A stretch of 64,000 nucleotides of DNA, taken from Massilia sp. CF038. GTDB taxonomy: Bacteria > Pseudomonadota > Gammaproteobacteria > Burkholderiales > Burkholderiaceae_D. Both the position numbers and the translations under genes were made by a program. The stretch spans positions 1,550,001 to 1,614,000 of the forward strand of contig NZ_FQWU01000002.1 of the NCBI RefSeq assembly GCF_900129765.1, in the 5' to 3' direction. The notes under the pieces were generated by a model. That model was not told where the DNA came from, ran no database searches, and worked only from the letters and a program-made list of their open reading frames with translations. Each line of letters opens with the position of its first letter. The first letter of the stretch is position 1. This document shows, in pieces, positions 48,984-58,274 of this stretch.

Positions 48984-49936
48984 TTCTGGTCCATCAAAAA
49001 ATACAGCAGGAAGATGTTTGCCGCCAGCAGCGGCAGCGCCGTCGGCATCTGCGCCTTGATGACGGCATTTTTATCCGGCAGCTCAAGCAGCACCACCGGG
49101 ACGATATTGAAGTTGGCTGCCATTGGCGTGAGCAAGGTGCCGCAGTAAGCGCTGAACATCCCGATGGCGGCCATCACCGCCGGGTTGGCGCCATAAATTC
49201 CCACCAACACCGGGATGCCGACCCCGCCCGCCATGACCGGAAACGCGGCAAACCCGTTCCCCATAACGATGGTAAACAGGGCCATGCCAACGCAGAAGAC
49301 CACGACCGCCACAAAACGCGAATCCATGTTGATATAGGTGGTAGTGAGGTGCGCAACGGCCTTGCCCACGCCCACTTCGGCAAACAGCAAGCCAAGTACC
49401 GCCAGCATATGCGGCAGCACAACCGCCCAGCCTATGGCGTCGGTCAGGCGCCGCCATTCGCGCATGCCTTGCACGGGCGTAGAACGCGTCAGGGCGCACG
49501 CCACGCCCACCGCCAGCAGCGAGGCGCATCCCAGGCTAACAATGGTAATGTGCTTCGCTTCCAGCAGCAGCATGTCGCCGATCTTGACGTCTTTGAACAG
49601 GGTCGAACCGATCATCGTCACAACAGGAATAACCAGCGCCGGAATGAACAGCTTGTGCCCCAGCGTAGCGGCGCTGGCAGTGCGTTCCTCTTTCGAGCGC
49701 ATGCCGTAGCTACCGAGCGACACGCCGCCAAAACCGGCGATCAGTGCCATCGACACCATCACCAGACCCGCCACCGCCGGCGCCAGAAAATCACCGCCCA
49801 GATAGACCAGCGCATACAAGCCCCAGAACAGCGCCGTTGAATACCGCTTCGGATTGCTGCGGTCGCGCAGCGACATCACGGCGGCCACCACCAGCATCAA
49901 CCCCAGCACATAGTAGAAGTGTTCGAGCTTGATCAT
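48980..49936 (-). CDS. DUF979 membrane protein
   Basis: A 318-residue protein with about nine membrane helices ([19 protein letters not shown] at the front; later [14 protein letters not shown]). It belongs to the DUF979 family, which is paired with DUF969 and resembles small ion-coupled transporter halves. It lies between the DUF969 gene (four-base overlap, ATGA) and pcp (four-base overlap). Uptake of 5-oxoproline or pyroglutamyl peptides is an inference from this linkage. Confidence 0.88.
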   Translation of the reverse strand: MIKLEHFYYVLGLMLVVAAVMSLRDRSNPKRYSTALFWGLYALVYLGGDFLAPAVAGLVMVSMALIAGFGGVSLGSYGMRSKEERTASAATLGHKLFIPALVIPVVTMIGSTLFKDVKIGDMLLLEAKHITIVSLGCASLLAVGVACALTRSTPVQGMREWRRLTDAIGWAVVLPHMLAVLGLLFAEVGVGKAVAHLTTTYINMDSRFVAVVVFCVGMALFTIVMGNGFAAFPVMAGGVGIPVLVGIYGANPAVMAAIGMFSAYCGTLLTPMAANFNIVPVVLLELPDKNAVIKAQMPTALPLLAANIFLLYFLMDQK

Positions 49937-50625
49937 TTGCCCTCCCCTTCCCGGCGGATCTCAAGATCGAGCCGGGTCAGATTCCAGGCATGGATCAGGA
50001 AGGCGCAAATGGCGGTCGGAATGCCCCACATGGCAATGTGCAGCGGGTTGACTGCTATACCTTCGGCCGCCAGGATGGTCTGCATCAGCACAATGGCGCC
50101 AAAGGCGACAAACACGTCTTCGCCGAAAAACAGGCCAACATTATCAGTGGCTGCGGCCATTGCACGAATGCGGTAGCGCAGCTTGTCGCTGATGCTGCCG
50201 TTGCGCGCCTCGGCCGCGCCTTCTGCCATCGGCACCACCAGCGGACGCACCATCGAAGGATGGCCGCCAAGACTGGTCAGGCCAAATGCCGCCGACACTT
50301 CGCGGATGAACAAATAAACGATCAGCAGGCGCCCCGCTGTCGCTGCCCGAATGTTGGCAATCGAGGCCTGCGCATGCTCCTTGAGGCCAAAACGCTCAAG
50401 CAAACCAATTGCCGCCAGCGGCAGCAGAAGAATCATCGGCAGATTGCGCGTTTTAAGAAAGGCTGTACCGAGCGACGCGAGAATGGCCTCGACCGGCATG
50501 GCGACCGACAAACCTGTTGCGGCGCAGGCTGCGATCACCACCAGCACCGGGTGGGCGCGCAGCACGAAGCCAATCACGATAACGGCCACACCAATGAGGG
50601 GCCACAGGTTCACTGCTGCTTGCAT
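49933..50625 (-). CDS. DUF969 membrane protein
   Basis: A 230-residue protein with about six membrane helices (LWPLIGVAVIVIGFVLRAHPVLVVIAA, MILLLPLAAIGLLERFGLKEHA). It belongs to DUF969, the constant partner of DUF979. ATG 50625 follows CTGGAGAATTC; an in-frame GTG/TTG extension lacks a site. It is first in the operon and the pair is likely one transporter complex in the inner membrane. Confidence 0.88.
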   Translation of the reverse strand: MQAAVNLWPLIGVAVIVIGFVLRAHPVLVVIAACAATGLSVAMPVEAILASLGTAFLKTRNLPMILLLPLAAIGLLERFGLKEHAQASIANIRAATAGRLLIVYLFIREVSAAFGLTSLGGHPSMVRPLVVPMAEGAAEARNGSISDKLRYRIRAMAAATDNVGLFFGEDVFVAFGAIVLMQTILAAEGIAVNPLHIAMWGIPTAICAFLIHAWNLTRLDLEIRREGEGK

Positions 50626-50663
50626 GAATTCTCCAGGCAAATCGATGTGCGCCTTATCTTAAA

Positions 50664-50698
50664 CGAAAAAGCCCCGCACACTTCGCAGTGTGCGGGGC
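50664..50698 (-). terminator. Rho-independent terminator of the TonB receptor gene
   Basis: A 12-bp perfect stem, GCCCCGCACACT / AGTGTGCGGGGC, with loop TCGC, followed on the minus strand by TTTTTCG. It sits just downstream of the TonB receptor stop (50725) and before the DUF969 gene's start, so it isolates the two transcripts. Confidence 0.9.
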
Positions 50699-50724
50699 CC
50701 GTCGAGACGACAGTTCGTCAGACT

Positions 50725-52989
50725 TTAGAACGTCGCGCGGAACTGCGCGCCGTACGAGCGTGGCTCGTTGACGATACCGGTCAGGTTGTTGAAGTTGATC
50801 GAACCGAGCAACTGGACCTTGTTGGTGATGTTACGGCCATATACCGACAGCTCATAGTTATCCCACTTGTAGCCGACGCGTACGCCGCCTTCGAGCAGGG
50901 ACTTGGCTTTGTATTCAACCGCTTCGTCCAGGAAGAAGTTGTAGCTGCTGCGGTAAGCCCAGTCGGTGAAGGCATACACTTCGCCATTGCCCACTGCAGT
51001 GCTGTACTTCAGGCTGAAGTTGGCCTGCGTTTTTGGTGCGCGTGGCAGCGGATTGCCGTTCAGAAGCGCCTGATTCGTGGTACCCGGCTTCAGCGGATCG
51101 GTGGCGGTGCAACCGTTACCGCAAATCTGGACCGCCAGGTCAGGATCCTTGATTTCGGTGTCGTTGTAGCTGGCGCCGATGCTGGCCGACAGACCGTCAG
51201 CCAAATTGGCCTGGAAATCCAATTCGAGACCTTGACCAATCGCTTTCTTCGCGTTGATCAGCTGATTCTCGTTGATCGAACCCGAAGTGGCGGTCAGCTG
51301 CAGGTCCTTGACCTGGTAGCGGTACACGCTAGCCGACAGGCGCGCGCGGCGGTCAAACAGATCCTGCTTCACGCCCGCTTCCACCGACACCACTTTTTCC
51401 GACTCGGCAGTGCTCGGCTTGCTGGTCACGCCAAACAGACGGCCCTGCACCGACGGTGCGCGGTAGCCGGAAGCGGCACGGGCGAACAGATTGGTTTCCT
51501 TGGTCAGCACATAGGTACCCGACAGGTCCCAGCTGACGTTGGTCGACGACAGATTGCGCACCAGCGGGCCGCTGGTGGCAACCACCGGCGTGGTTTCGTA
51601 ACGCTGGGCGACAAAGTCCTTCTTGTCGTTGGTGTAGCGCAGACCGGCGCGTACCTTGAAGCGGTCGCTCACGGTGTAGTTCATCGAACCGAAGGCGGCC
51701 CAGGCTTTCGAATCCTGGGTCTGGGTACCGTAGTTAGGCGACTGCGGATTCCCCGGCGTGAGCGAATCGAAGGCGATACTGTCGATGGCCATCTGCTCGT
51801 CGAAGTAGAACAGGCCGCCGATCCAGTTCAGTGGGCCCTTGTAGTTCGATTCGAGGCGCACTTCCTGGGTGATCTGGCGGTGGTCGCGCAGAATGTCGGC
51901 CGTTTCAACGGTGAACGGGATGAAGCCTGGGCCGAACGGTGGCGCGTACGATGCGCCGTAGCCGCCGTCAACGTCGGCGCGGCTGTAGATGTCGGCCTTT
52001 TCATAGCCGGTGATCGAGTGCAGCGTCAGATCGTCCAGGTTCCACTTGAGGCGCATGCTGCCGCCTTTGGTCTTGAGCTTTTGCTCGTTCTGGCCGTCAG
52101 TTGGGTAGGAGCCGTAGTCGAAGTTATCAACCAGCTCGTTGGTGCCCTTCTTGATGATATTGGCGCGGAACAGGGTGGCGCTGCCGTCGTAGTCACGGGC
52201 GTGCACGTTGAACAGGGCGCTGAAGTTGGCGCTTGGCTTGACCAGCAACTGCAGGCGGCCGGCGTTGTCGTCGTAGCCTTCGAAGTCGGTGGTGGCCGCG
52301 TTTGGACGGTCGTTATGCACACGGTCGCCGCGGTGCTGGCTTTGCAGCGAAACGCGGGCTGCCACGGTATCGCTGATTGGAATGTTGTAAGCGCCTTCGA
52401 GGTTGCGCACACTGTAGTTGCCGATACCGGCGGCGAAGTAGCCTTCGGTCTTGCCAATCACTGGCTTGGCCGAATCGAACTTGATCACACCAGCTGGCGA
52501 GTTACGGCCGAACAGGGTGCCCTGTGGTCCGCGCAGCACTTCGATCTGGTCCACGTCAAATACCGGGAAGCCCTTGAGCATCGGGTTTTCCTGAACCACG
52601 TCGTCGAATACAAGGCCCACAGGCTGCGAAGCGTTCAGGTCGAAATCGGTGTTACCCATGCCGCGGATATAGAAACGCGGGAAAGTACGGCCATAGTCCG
52701 ATTCCACCTGCACGCTCGGCGTGCGGCCCGACAGGAAGCGAATGTCCTGGCCGCTGGCGGTCAGCACGTCCAGCTTTTCACCCTTGAGGGTGGCAATGGC
52801 CATTGGCACGTCTTTGATATTTTCTGCGCGGCGCTGAGCCGTCACGATCACGGTTTCCAGCTGGCCCTTGGCGGTCGCTTCCGGCGCCGGTGCCGCTTCC
52901 TGCGCCATTGCCGCGTGCAGCGGGAAAGCGCTGGCGACGGCCAGGGCGATGAGCGAACGCGTCGCAAAGTGGCTGTTTTTCATTGTCAT
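50725..52989 (-). CDS. TonB-dependent outer-membrane receptor
   Basis: A 754-residue receptor. Signal peptide: MTMKNSHFATRSLIALAVASAFPLHAAMA, followed by a TonB box (ETVIVTAQRR) and a plug domain (MAIATLKGEKLDVL to RGPQGTLFGRNSPAG). The long beta-barrel ends in the usual aromatic residue (AQFRATF). ATG 52989 follows AAGGGGTTCACGA. The ligand is unknown. The promoter region, shared with the transaldolase gene, carries the same composite operator as the nucleoside operon, so uptake of nucleosides or another (deoxy)ribosyl compound is a reasonable guess. Confidence 0.92.
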   Translation of the reverse strand: MTMKNSHFATRSLIALAVASAFPLHAAMAQEAAPAPEATAKGQLETVIVTAQRRAENIKDVPMAIATLKGEKLDVLTASGQDIRFLSGRTPSVQVESDYGRTFPRFYIRGMGNTDFDLNASQPVGLVFDDVVQENPMLKGFPVFDVDQIEVLRGPQGTLFGRNSPAGVIKFDSAKPVIGKTEGYFAAGIGNYSVRNLEGAYNIPISDTVAARVSLQSQHRGDRVHNDRPNAATTDFEGYDDNAGRLQLLVKPSANFSALFNVHARDYDGSATLFRANIIKKGTNELVDNFDYGSYPTDGQNEQKLKTKGGSMRLKWNLDDLTLHSITGYEKADIYSRADVDGGYGASYAPPFGPGFIPFTVETADILRDHRQITQEVRLESNYKGPLNWIGGLFYFDEQMAIDSIAFDSLTPGNPQSPNYGTQTQDSKAWAAFGSMNYTVSDRFKVRAGLRYTNDKKDFVAQRYETTPVVATSGPLVRNLSSTNVSWDLSGTYVLTKETNLFARAASGYRAPSVQGRLFGVTSKPSTAESEKVVSVEAGVKQDLFDRRARLSASVYRYQVKDLQLTATSGSINENQLINAKKAIGQGLELDFQANLADGLSASIGASYNDTEIKDPDLAVQICGNGCTATDPLKPGTTNQALLNGNPLPRAPKTQANFSLKYSTAVGNGEVYAFTDWAYRSSYNFFLDEAVEYKAKSLLEGGVRVGYKWDNYELSVYGRNITNKVQLLGSINFNNLTGIVNEPRSYGAQFRATF

Positions 52990-53167
52990 TCGTGAACCCC
53001 TTGGGTGGATTTCAATCGTTAAAATCTTCTGACTCACATTGCATGCTGCGTCGCAACATCACGCTCGCTGTCACCCTTTTTCATAGGAGACTTACCTGCA
53101 TGTCATGTAGTGATTTTGCATCGTAGCATGAAAAGAAATGCCGGGAAAACAGCACAAATGTCTTTTC

Positions 53168-53221
53168 ATTTATATATCGAGAATATAAATGACGAACTAA
53201 AATCGTATTTGCCATACATAT
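53168..53221. promoter_or_regulatory. Composite operator-like element, TonB receptor/tal divergent promoter
   Basis: Part B is ATTTATAT-ATCGAGA-ATATAAAT (53168-53190), with arms extending to TCATTTATAT / ATATAAATGA over 53166-53192. After 14 bases comes part A reversed, GTATTTGCCATACATAT (53205-53221). The layout, arms, gap and 32-bp centre spacing equal those at 45071-45124, read on the opposite strand. It is absent from other intergenic regions inspected. Confidence 0.75.
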
Positions 53222-53438
53222 CGGCGCTGGTGCATAGTTCTAAAGCTGTGCTGTTGCCCTCTGGCGCAACGCAACAACATTATGAGAGACAGGCCCCCGG
53301 GCAAGCGGCCATACCGGCCATTTCTTGCCCCGGCAAAAAGAGTTAAGTAATAGCCAAGTTCGTCGTAAAAACCCGACGGTTTTCATGTCGACGGCTGTTG
53401 CACCAATACGACAAGCGTGCCCGCCAGGAAGCAAGCCA

Positions 53439-54518
53439 ATGAATGAAACTAGTGCATATACCAGCCGCCTGAAAGCAGTTGCGGACCTCGGCCAGCAGAT
53501 CTGGCTCGACAATCTGAGCCACGAACTGGTCACCTCCGGCGCGCTGGCGGCCTGGATCGCCGAAGACGGCATCCAGGGTGTCACCTCAAATCCTTCGATC
53601 TTTTTCAACGCCATCAGCCGCGACCCGGCCTACCAGGCCGCCCTGCCCGCGCTGCGCATTGCCCACGCCGATCCGGAAGCCCGCTTCGAGGCGCTGGTGC
53701 TGCCTGACGTGCAGCGTGCCTGCGACTTGCTGGTGCCCCTGTACGCCGACGCGGACGGCAAGGCTGGTTTCGTCAGCTTTGAAGTGTCGCCACGGCTGGC
53801 GCACGATGCCGCCGGCACCGTGGCCGACGCCAAGCGCCTGTGGGCGGCAATTGCGCGTCCCAACGCCATGATCAAGATTCCCGCGACCGAAGCAGGCATC
53901 GCAGCGCTCGAAGAAGTCATCTTCGCCGGCATCAACGTCAACGTCACCTTGATCTTCGGACCGCGCCAGCTGGCCGCCGTGCGCGCCGCGCACCGGCGTG
54001 GCCTGGCGCGCCGTCTGGAAGCGAAGCTGTCGGTGCAGCGCATTGCCAGCGTGGCCAGTGTCTTCATCAGCCGGGTGGATGCGGCGGTTGACGCCCTGCT
54101 GCCGCCCAGCGCGGCCCACCTCAAGGGCAAAGCCGCCATTGCGGCCGCGCGCGTGGCCTACCACGAGGTACAGAACGACAGCAGCTTCGCCGTCTTCACC
54201 GCCTTTGGCGCCACCCCGCAGTGGCTGCTGTGGGCCAGCACCGGCACCAAGGATCCAGCCATGCGCGACGTCACTTACGTGGAGGAGCTGATTGGCGCCG
54301 GCACTGTCAATACCGTGCCGGACGCCACCCTGCTCGCCTTCCGCGATCACGGCGAGGCGCGCCCCTCGCTGGGCGAAGGCCTGGACGAGGCCCGTGTGGC
54401 GCTGGCCCAGCTGGGTCGCCATGGCATTGAACTCGATACAATTGGTAACGACCTGCTGGGTAAAGGACTGACACAATTCGAGCAAGCCCATGCCAATCTG
54501 CTCGCGTTGCTGGCATAA
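53439..54518 (+). CDS. tal: Transaldolase
   Basis: A 359-residue class I aldolase-type enzyme. The Schiff-base lysine lies in AMIKIPATEAG, with GVTSNPSIFFNAI near residue 50 and NVNVTLIFGPRQLAA after it. It is the longer, actinobacterial-like type rather than the 317-residue E. coli TalB. ATG 53439 follows CCAGGAAGCAAGCCA; longer in-frame starts lack sites. It links ribose phosphates from nucleosides to central metabolism. The substrate-binding protein gene follows 67 bases later. Confidence 0.93.
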   Translation: MNETSAYTSRLKAVADLGQQIWLDNLSHELVTSGALAAWIAEDGIQGVTSNPSIFFNAISRDPAYQAALPALRIAHADPEARFEALVLPDVQRACDLLVPLYADADGKAGFVSFEVSPRLAHDAAGTVADAKRLWAAIARPNAMIKIPATEAGIAALEEVIFAGINVNVTLIFGPRQLAAVRAAHRRGLARRLEAKLSVQRIASVASVFISRVDAAVDALLPPSAAHLKGKAAIAAARVAYHEVQNDSSFAVFTAFGATPQWLLWASTGTKDPAMRDVTYVEELIGAGTVNTVPDATLLAFRDHGEARPSLGEGLDEARVALAQLGRHGIELDTIGNDLLGKGLTQFEQAHANLLALLA

Positions 54519-54558
54519 AAGCTTCAAACAGGCCCAATGCCCTTGTTGTGCCGGGTAC

Positions 54559-54570
54559 AATATCGATATT
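54559..54570. promoter_or_regulatory. 12-bp palindrome upstream of the binding-protein gene
   Basis: AATATCGATATT is a perfect 12-base palindrome, 15 bases before the start codon of the BMP-type protein and next to its AGGAG ribosome site. It could be an operator or part of the leader. Evidence is the sequence alone. Confidence 0.3.
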
Positions 54571-54585
54571 CCAGGAGCTAACCTA

Positions 54586-55581
54586 ATGAAACTTAAGCAA
54601 CTCAGCATCATGATGGCAACGCTGTGCGTCGCTGCGAGCGCTACCGCCGCCGATCCCAAGCTGGGCATCGTGTACGACGCCGGCGGCAAATTCGACAAAT
54701 CGTTCAACCAGTCCGCCTTCGAAGGCGCCGAACGCTTCAAGAAGGAAACCGGCATCAAGTACTTCGAAGCCCAGGCGTCGTCCGACACCCAGGCCGAACA
54801 AGTCTTGCGTGGCCTGGCCCGCAAAAAGCTCGACCTGATCGCCGCTGTCGGCTTCTCGCAGACCCAGGCCGTGCAAAAGGTCGCGGCTGAATTCCCGACC
54901 GTGCGCTTCGTGCTGATCGACGCTGTCGCCAAGGGCAACAACATCAATTCCATCCTGTTCAAGGAAGAAGAAGGTTCTTATCTGGTCGGCGTGGCTGCGG
55001 CGATGGCGTCCAAGAGCAAAAAAGTCGGCTTCGTCGGCGGCATGGACATTCCCCTGATCCGCACGTTCTCGTGCGGTTACACCCAGGGCGTGAAAGCAGC
55101 CAATCCGAAAGTCGAAACCTTCAGTAACATGGTTGGCACCACCGCCGCTGCCTGGAACGACCCGGCCAAGGGCGGCGAGCTGGCACGTGCGCAGTTCGAC
55201 CGTGGCGTTGACGTGGTGTTTGCCGTGGCCGGCGGCAGCGGCATGGGCACGCTGCAGACAGCCAAAGAAAAAGGCAAGCTGGCTATTGGCGTGGACTCCA
55301 ATCAGAACTATCTGCACCCGGGCACCATGCTGACCTCCATGGTCAAACGCGTCGACCTGGCCATCTACGACTCCTTCATGCAGATGAAGAACGGCCAGTG
55401 GAAGCCGGGCGTGTCGTACAAGGGCCTGAAAGAAGGCGGCGTGGACTGGGCGCTGGACAAGGATAACCGCGCTGTCGTGTCGCCGGAAATCGAAAAACGC
55501 GTCAACGAAGCCAAGACCAACATCATCAACGGCAAAGTCAAAGTGCACGACTACCGCACCAACAGCGCCTGCCCGGTCTGA
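54586..55581 (+). CDS. BMP-family ABC transporter substrate-binding protein (nucleoside type)
   Basis: A 331-residue periplasmic protein with signal peptide MKLKQLSIMMATLCVAASATA. The family core is visible: KLGIVYDAGGKFDKSFNQSAFEGAER, then FVGGMDIPLIRTFSCGYTQGVKAANP and DVVFAVAGGSGMGTLQTAKEKGKLAIGVDSNQ. BMP (Med/PnrA-like) proteins bind purine nucleosides. ATG 54586 follows AGGAGCTAACCTA. A terminator-like hairpin after the gene should keep its level above that of the ATPase and permeases. Confidence 0.93.
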   Translation: MKLKQLSIMMATLCVAASATAADPKLGIVYDAGGKFDKSFNQSAFEGAERFKKETGIKYFEAQASSDTQAEQVLRGLARKKLDLIAAVGFSQTQAVQKVAAEFPTVRFVLIDAVAKGNNINSILFKEEEGSYLVGVAAAMASKSKKVGFVGGMDIPLIRTFSCGYTQGVKAANPKVETFSNMVGTTAAAWNDPAKGGELARAQFDRGVDVVFAVAGGSGMGTLQTAKEKGKLAIGVDSNQNYLHPGTMLTSMVKRVDLAIYDSFMQMKNGQWKPGVSYKGLKEGGVDWALDKDNRAVVSPEIEKRVNEAKTNIINGKVKVHDYRTNSACPV

Positions 55582-55610
55582 TTTTTTTCGTCCTCATTCA
55601 AAGAGCGCGC

Positions 55611-55641
55611 CGCGCCGGATCAACCGGTCCGGCGCGCTTTT
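55611..55641 (+). terminator. Attenuator-like terminator between binding protein and ATPase genes
   Basis: A perfect 9-bp stem, CGCGCCGGA / TCCGGCGCG, with an 8-base loop, followed by CTTTTG. It lies 30 bases after the binding-protein stop and before the ATPase start. Leaky termination would explain unequal expression of ABC subunits, which is common in such operons. Confidence 0.65.
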
Positions 55642-55662
55642 GAAATTAACCATTCTTCCTCT

Positions 55663-57192
55663 ATGCAGCCAGCTGTAGAATTTCGCAACATATGCAAGGC
55701 CTTCGGGCCGGTGCAGGCGAACGCCGACGTCAGCTTCTCGATTGCCAAGGGCTCGATCCATGGCGTGATCGGCGAGAACGGCGCCGGCAAGTCGACCCTC
55801 ATGAGCATCCTGTATGGCTACTACAATGCCAACAGCGGCCAGGTGCTGATCGACGGCCAGGTGCAGGACATCCGCACCAGCCATGAAGCGATCGCGCTCG
55901 GTATCGGCATGGTTCACCAGCACTTCATGCTGGTCGAGAACTTCACCGTGCTCGATAACGTCATGCTCGGCACCGAAGGCGGCTTCAAGCTGGCCTCGCA
56001 CCGCGCCGTGGCCGAAGCCAAGCTGCGCGAAATCTGCACCCGCTACCGGCTCGACGTGGACCCGCTGGCCAAGATCGAAGACCTGTCGGTCGGTGCCCAG
56101 CAGCGTGTTGAAATTCTCAAGCAGATTTACCGCAGCGCCAACATCCTGATTCTGGACGAGCCGACCGCGGTGCTGACCGCGCAAGAGACGGCGTCGCTGT
56201 TCGAAATCCTGCGCCTGTTCAAGGAACAGGGCAAGACCATCATCCTGATTACCCACAAGCTGGGCGAGATCATGGAAATTACCGATCAAGTCACCGTGAT
56301 GCGCGCCGGGCGCGTGGTGGGCGCCGTTGAAACGGCTACCACCTCGAAAGAAGAACTGGCCAACATGATGGTGGGCCGCCCGATCCAGAGTGAACTGCCA
56401 CGCGCCCCGTACAACCCGGGCGCCACGGTGCTCAAGGTCGAACAGCTGCAACTGAACGACAAGGCTGGCGTGCGCCTGCTGGCGGACATCGACTTCGAAC
56501 TCAAGGCGGGCGAAATCGTCGCCATTGCCGGCGTGTCCGGCAACGGCCAAAGCGAATTGATGCACATTTTGTCGGGCATGCGCCTGCCCACCGGTGGCAA
56601 GGTCGCCTTCCTGGGCCAGGACTTGCCGTTCAAGGGCCGCCACGATGCTGACGGCCTGCCCGCCGCCTTCCGCGACCTGGGCATCGGCCACGTGCCGGAA
56701 GACCGTCTGCGCGACGGCGTGATCAAGGATTTCTCGGTCATGCACAATACCGTGTTCGGTCACCAGGACCGGGTCAAGAACGGTATGGGTCTGCTGGACT
56801 TCAAAGCCATCGCGGCGCGCTGCGCCGATCTGCTGCGCGTATTTGACGTGCGCCCGGCCAATCCGGACCTGCGTATCGGCCTGCTCTCGGGCGGCAATCA
56901 GCAAAAGGTGGTGATCGCCCGCGAAGTGTCGGCCAAGCCGAAGCTGATGCTGGTCGGTCAGCCCACCCGCGGGGTTGACATTGGCACCATCGAATCGATC
57001 CACACCCAATTGCTGCGCATGCGCGATGAAGGTGTGGCGATCCTGCTGGTGTCGGTGGAACTGGAAGAAGTGCGGGCGCTGGCCGATCGCATCATCGTCA
57101 TGTCCGGTGGCCGTATCACCGGTGAACTCAAGATTGAAGAATTCGACACCACCCGCATCGGCTTGCTGATGGGCGGGATGCACAAATCATGA
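55663..57192 (+). CDS. ABC transporter ATP-binding protein, two-domain (BMP/nucleoside type)
   Basis: A 509-residue protein with two ATPase domains. First: GENGAGKSTLM (Walker A), signature LSVGAQQRVEI and LILDEPTAVLTAQE (Walker B). Second: GVSGNGQSELM (a degenerate Walker A) and signature LSGGNQQKVVIA. This is the RbsA/NupA-like arrangement in which the second site is often weak. It overlaps the first permease by four bases (ATGA), so it forms an operon with both permeases. Confidence 0.95.
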   Translation: MQPAVEFRNICKAFGPVQANADVSFSIAKGSIHGVIGENGAGKSTLMSILYGYYNANSGQVLIDGQVQDIRTSHEAIALGIGMVHQHFMLVENFTVLDNVMLGTEGGFKLASHRAVAEAKLREICTRYRLDVDPLAKIEDLSVGAQQRVEILKQIYRSANILILDEPTAVLTAQETASLFEILRLFKEQGKTIILITHKLGEIMEITDQVTVMRAGRVVGAVETATTSKEELANMMVGRPIQSELPRAPYNPGATVLKVEQLQLNDKAGVRLLADIDFELKAGEIVAIAGVSGNGQSELMHILSGMRLPTGGKVAFLGQDLPFKGRHDADGLPAAFRDLGIGHVPEDRLRDGVIKDFSVMHNTVFGHQDRVKNGMGLLDFKAIAARCADLLRVFDVRPANPDLRIGLLSGGNQQKVVIAREVSAKPKLMLVGQPTRGVDIGTIESIHTQLLRMRDEGVAILLVSVELEEVRALADRIIVMSGGRITGELKIEEFDTTRIGLLMGGMHKS

Positions 57193-58271
57193 AGATCACA
57201 GAACTCCCGCGCTGGGCTACCGCGTTCGCGCTGCCCGTCCTGAACCTGCTGTCGGCGCTGATCGTGGCCGGTATCGTCATCCATCTGCTGGGCGAAAGCC
57301 CGACCGAGTCGCTCAAGATCCTGATCGACAGCGCGGTGCTTAATCCGGAAGGATTGTCGTACACGCTGTTCTATGCCAGCACCTTCATCTTCACGGGTCT
57401 GTCAGTGTCGATCGCAATGAAGGCTGGACTGTTTAACATCGGCAGCGAAGGCCAGTTGTACCTGGGCGGCCTGGGCTTGACGGTGGTCATGCTGCTGCTC
57501 GACCAGAGCCTGCCCGGCTGGCTCCTGATTCCCGCTGCGATGGTGGGCGCAGCCCTGTTTGGCGCAGCCTGGGCCTTCCTGCCCGGTTATCTGCAGGCCA
57601 AGCGTGGCAGCCACGTGGTGGTCACCACCATCATGTTCAACTTTATCGCCGCCAGCTTGATGAACTTCATCATCGTCAAGTACCTGATCCCGGAAGGCCA
57701 GCAAAACCCGGCCAGCCGCGTGTTCGCCACGGCAGCGGAAATGCCGCGCCTTGCCAACTGGTTCCCGGTACTGGGCGACACCCCGCTCAACATCAGCTTC
57801 CTGATTGCGATTGCAGCACTGGTCATTTATGGCGTGGTGGTCTGGCGTTCGGCATGGGGCTACAAGCTGCGCGCCACGGGTCTGAATCATCACGCGGCGC
57901 ATTACGCCGGCGTGTCAATCAGCGGCATGATTATCATCGCCATGCTCATTTCCGGCGCGCTGGCCGGTCTGGGCGCGGTCAATTCCATCATGGGTTCGAC
58001 CCACTATCTGTCGCTCAACTTCCCTGCCGGCGCCGGCTTTATCGGCATCGCCATTGCGCTGATGGGCCGCCAGCACCCGGTTGGGATCTTCCTGTCGGCC
58101 GTGCTGTTTGGCGCGTTGATCCAGGGCGGCTTCGACCTGTCGCTGGAAAAACCGAACATCCCGCAAGAGACCTTCATTTTCATTCAGGGCTTGATCATCC
58201 TGTTCTGCGGCGCCATGGAAAACCTGTACGCGCCCGCATTGCTCAAGATGCTCAACCTGCGCAAAGGATAA
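57189..58271 (+). CDS. ABC transporter permease (nucleoside type)
   Basis: A 360-residue membrane protein with about nine helices and the conserved GLFNIGSEGQLYLGGLG signature of BMP-type permeases. It shares the four-base overlap with the ATPase and lies three bases before the second permease. It probably forms a heterodimer with it. Confidence 0.93.
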   Translation: MKITELPRWATAFALPVLNLLSALIVAGIVIHLLGESPTESLKILIDSAVLNPEGLSYTLFYASTFIFTGLSVSIAMKAGLFNIGSEGQLYLGGLGLTVVMLLLDQSLPGWLLIPAAMVGAALFGAAWAFLPGYLQAKRGSHVVVTTIMFNFIAASLMNFIIVKYLIPEGQQNPASRVFATAAEMPRLANWFPVLGDTPLNISFLIAIAALVIYGVVVWRSAWGYKLRATGLNHHAAHYAGVSISGMIIIAMLISGALAGLGAVNSIMGSTHYLSLNFPAGAGFIGIAIALMGRQHPVGIFLSAVLFGALIQGGFDLSLEKPNIPQETFIFIQGLIILFCGAMENLYAPALLKMLNLRKG

Positions 58272-58274
58272 GCC

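Noticed and set aside
49990-52995. A 1001-codon open frame on the plus strand opposite the TonB receptor and DUF969 genes
   Set aside because: It is the GC-rich shadow of genes with recognisable families on the other strand; its protein is Arg/His/Gln-rich with no family pattern.
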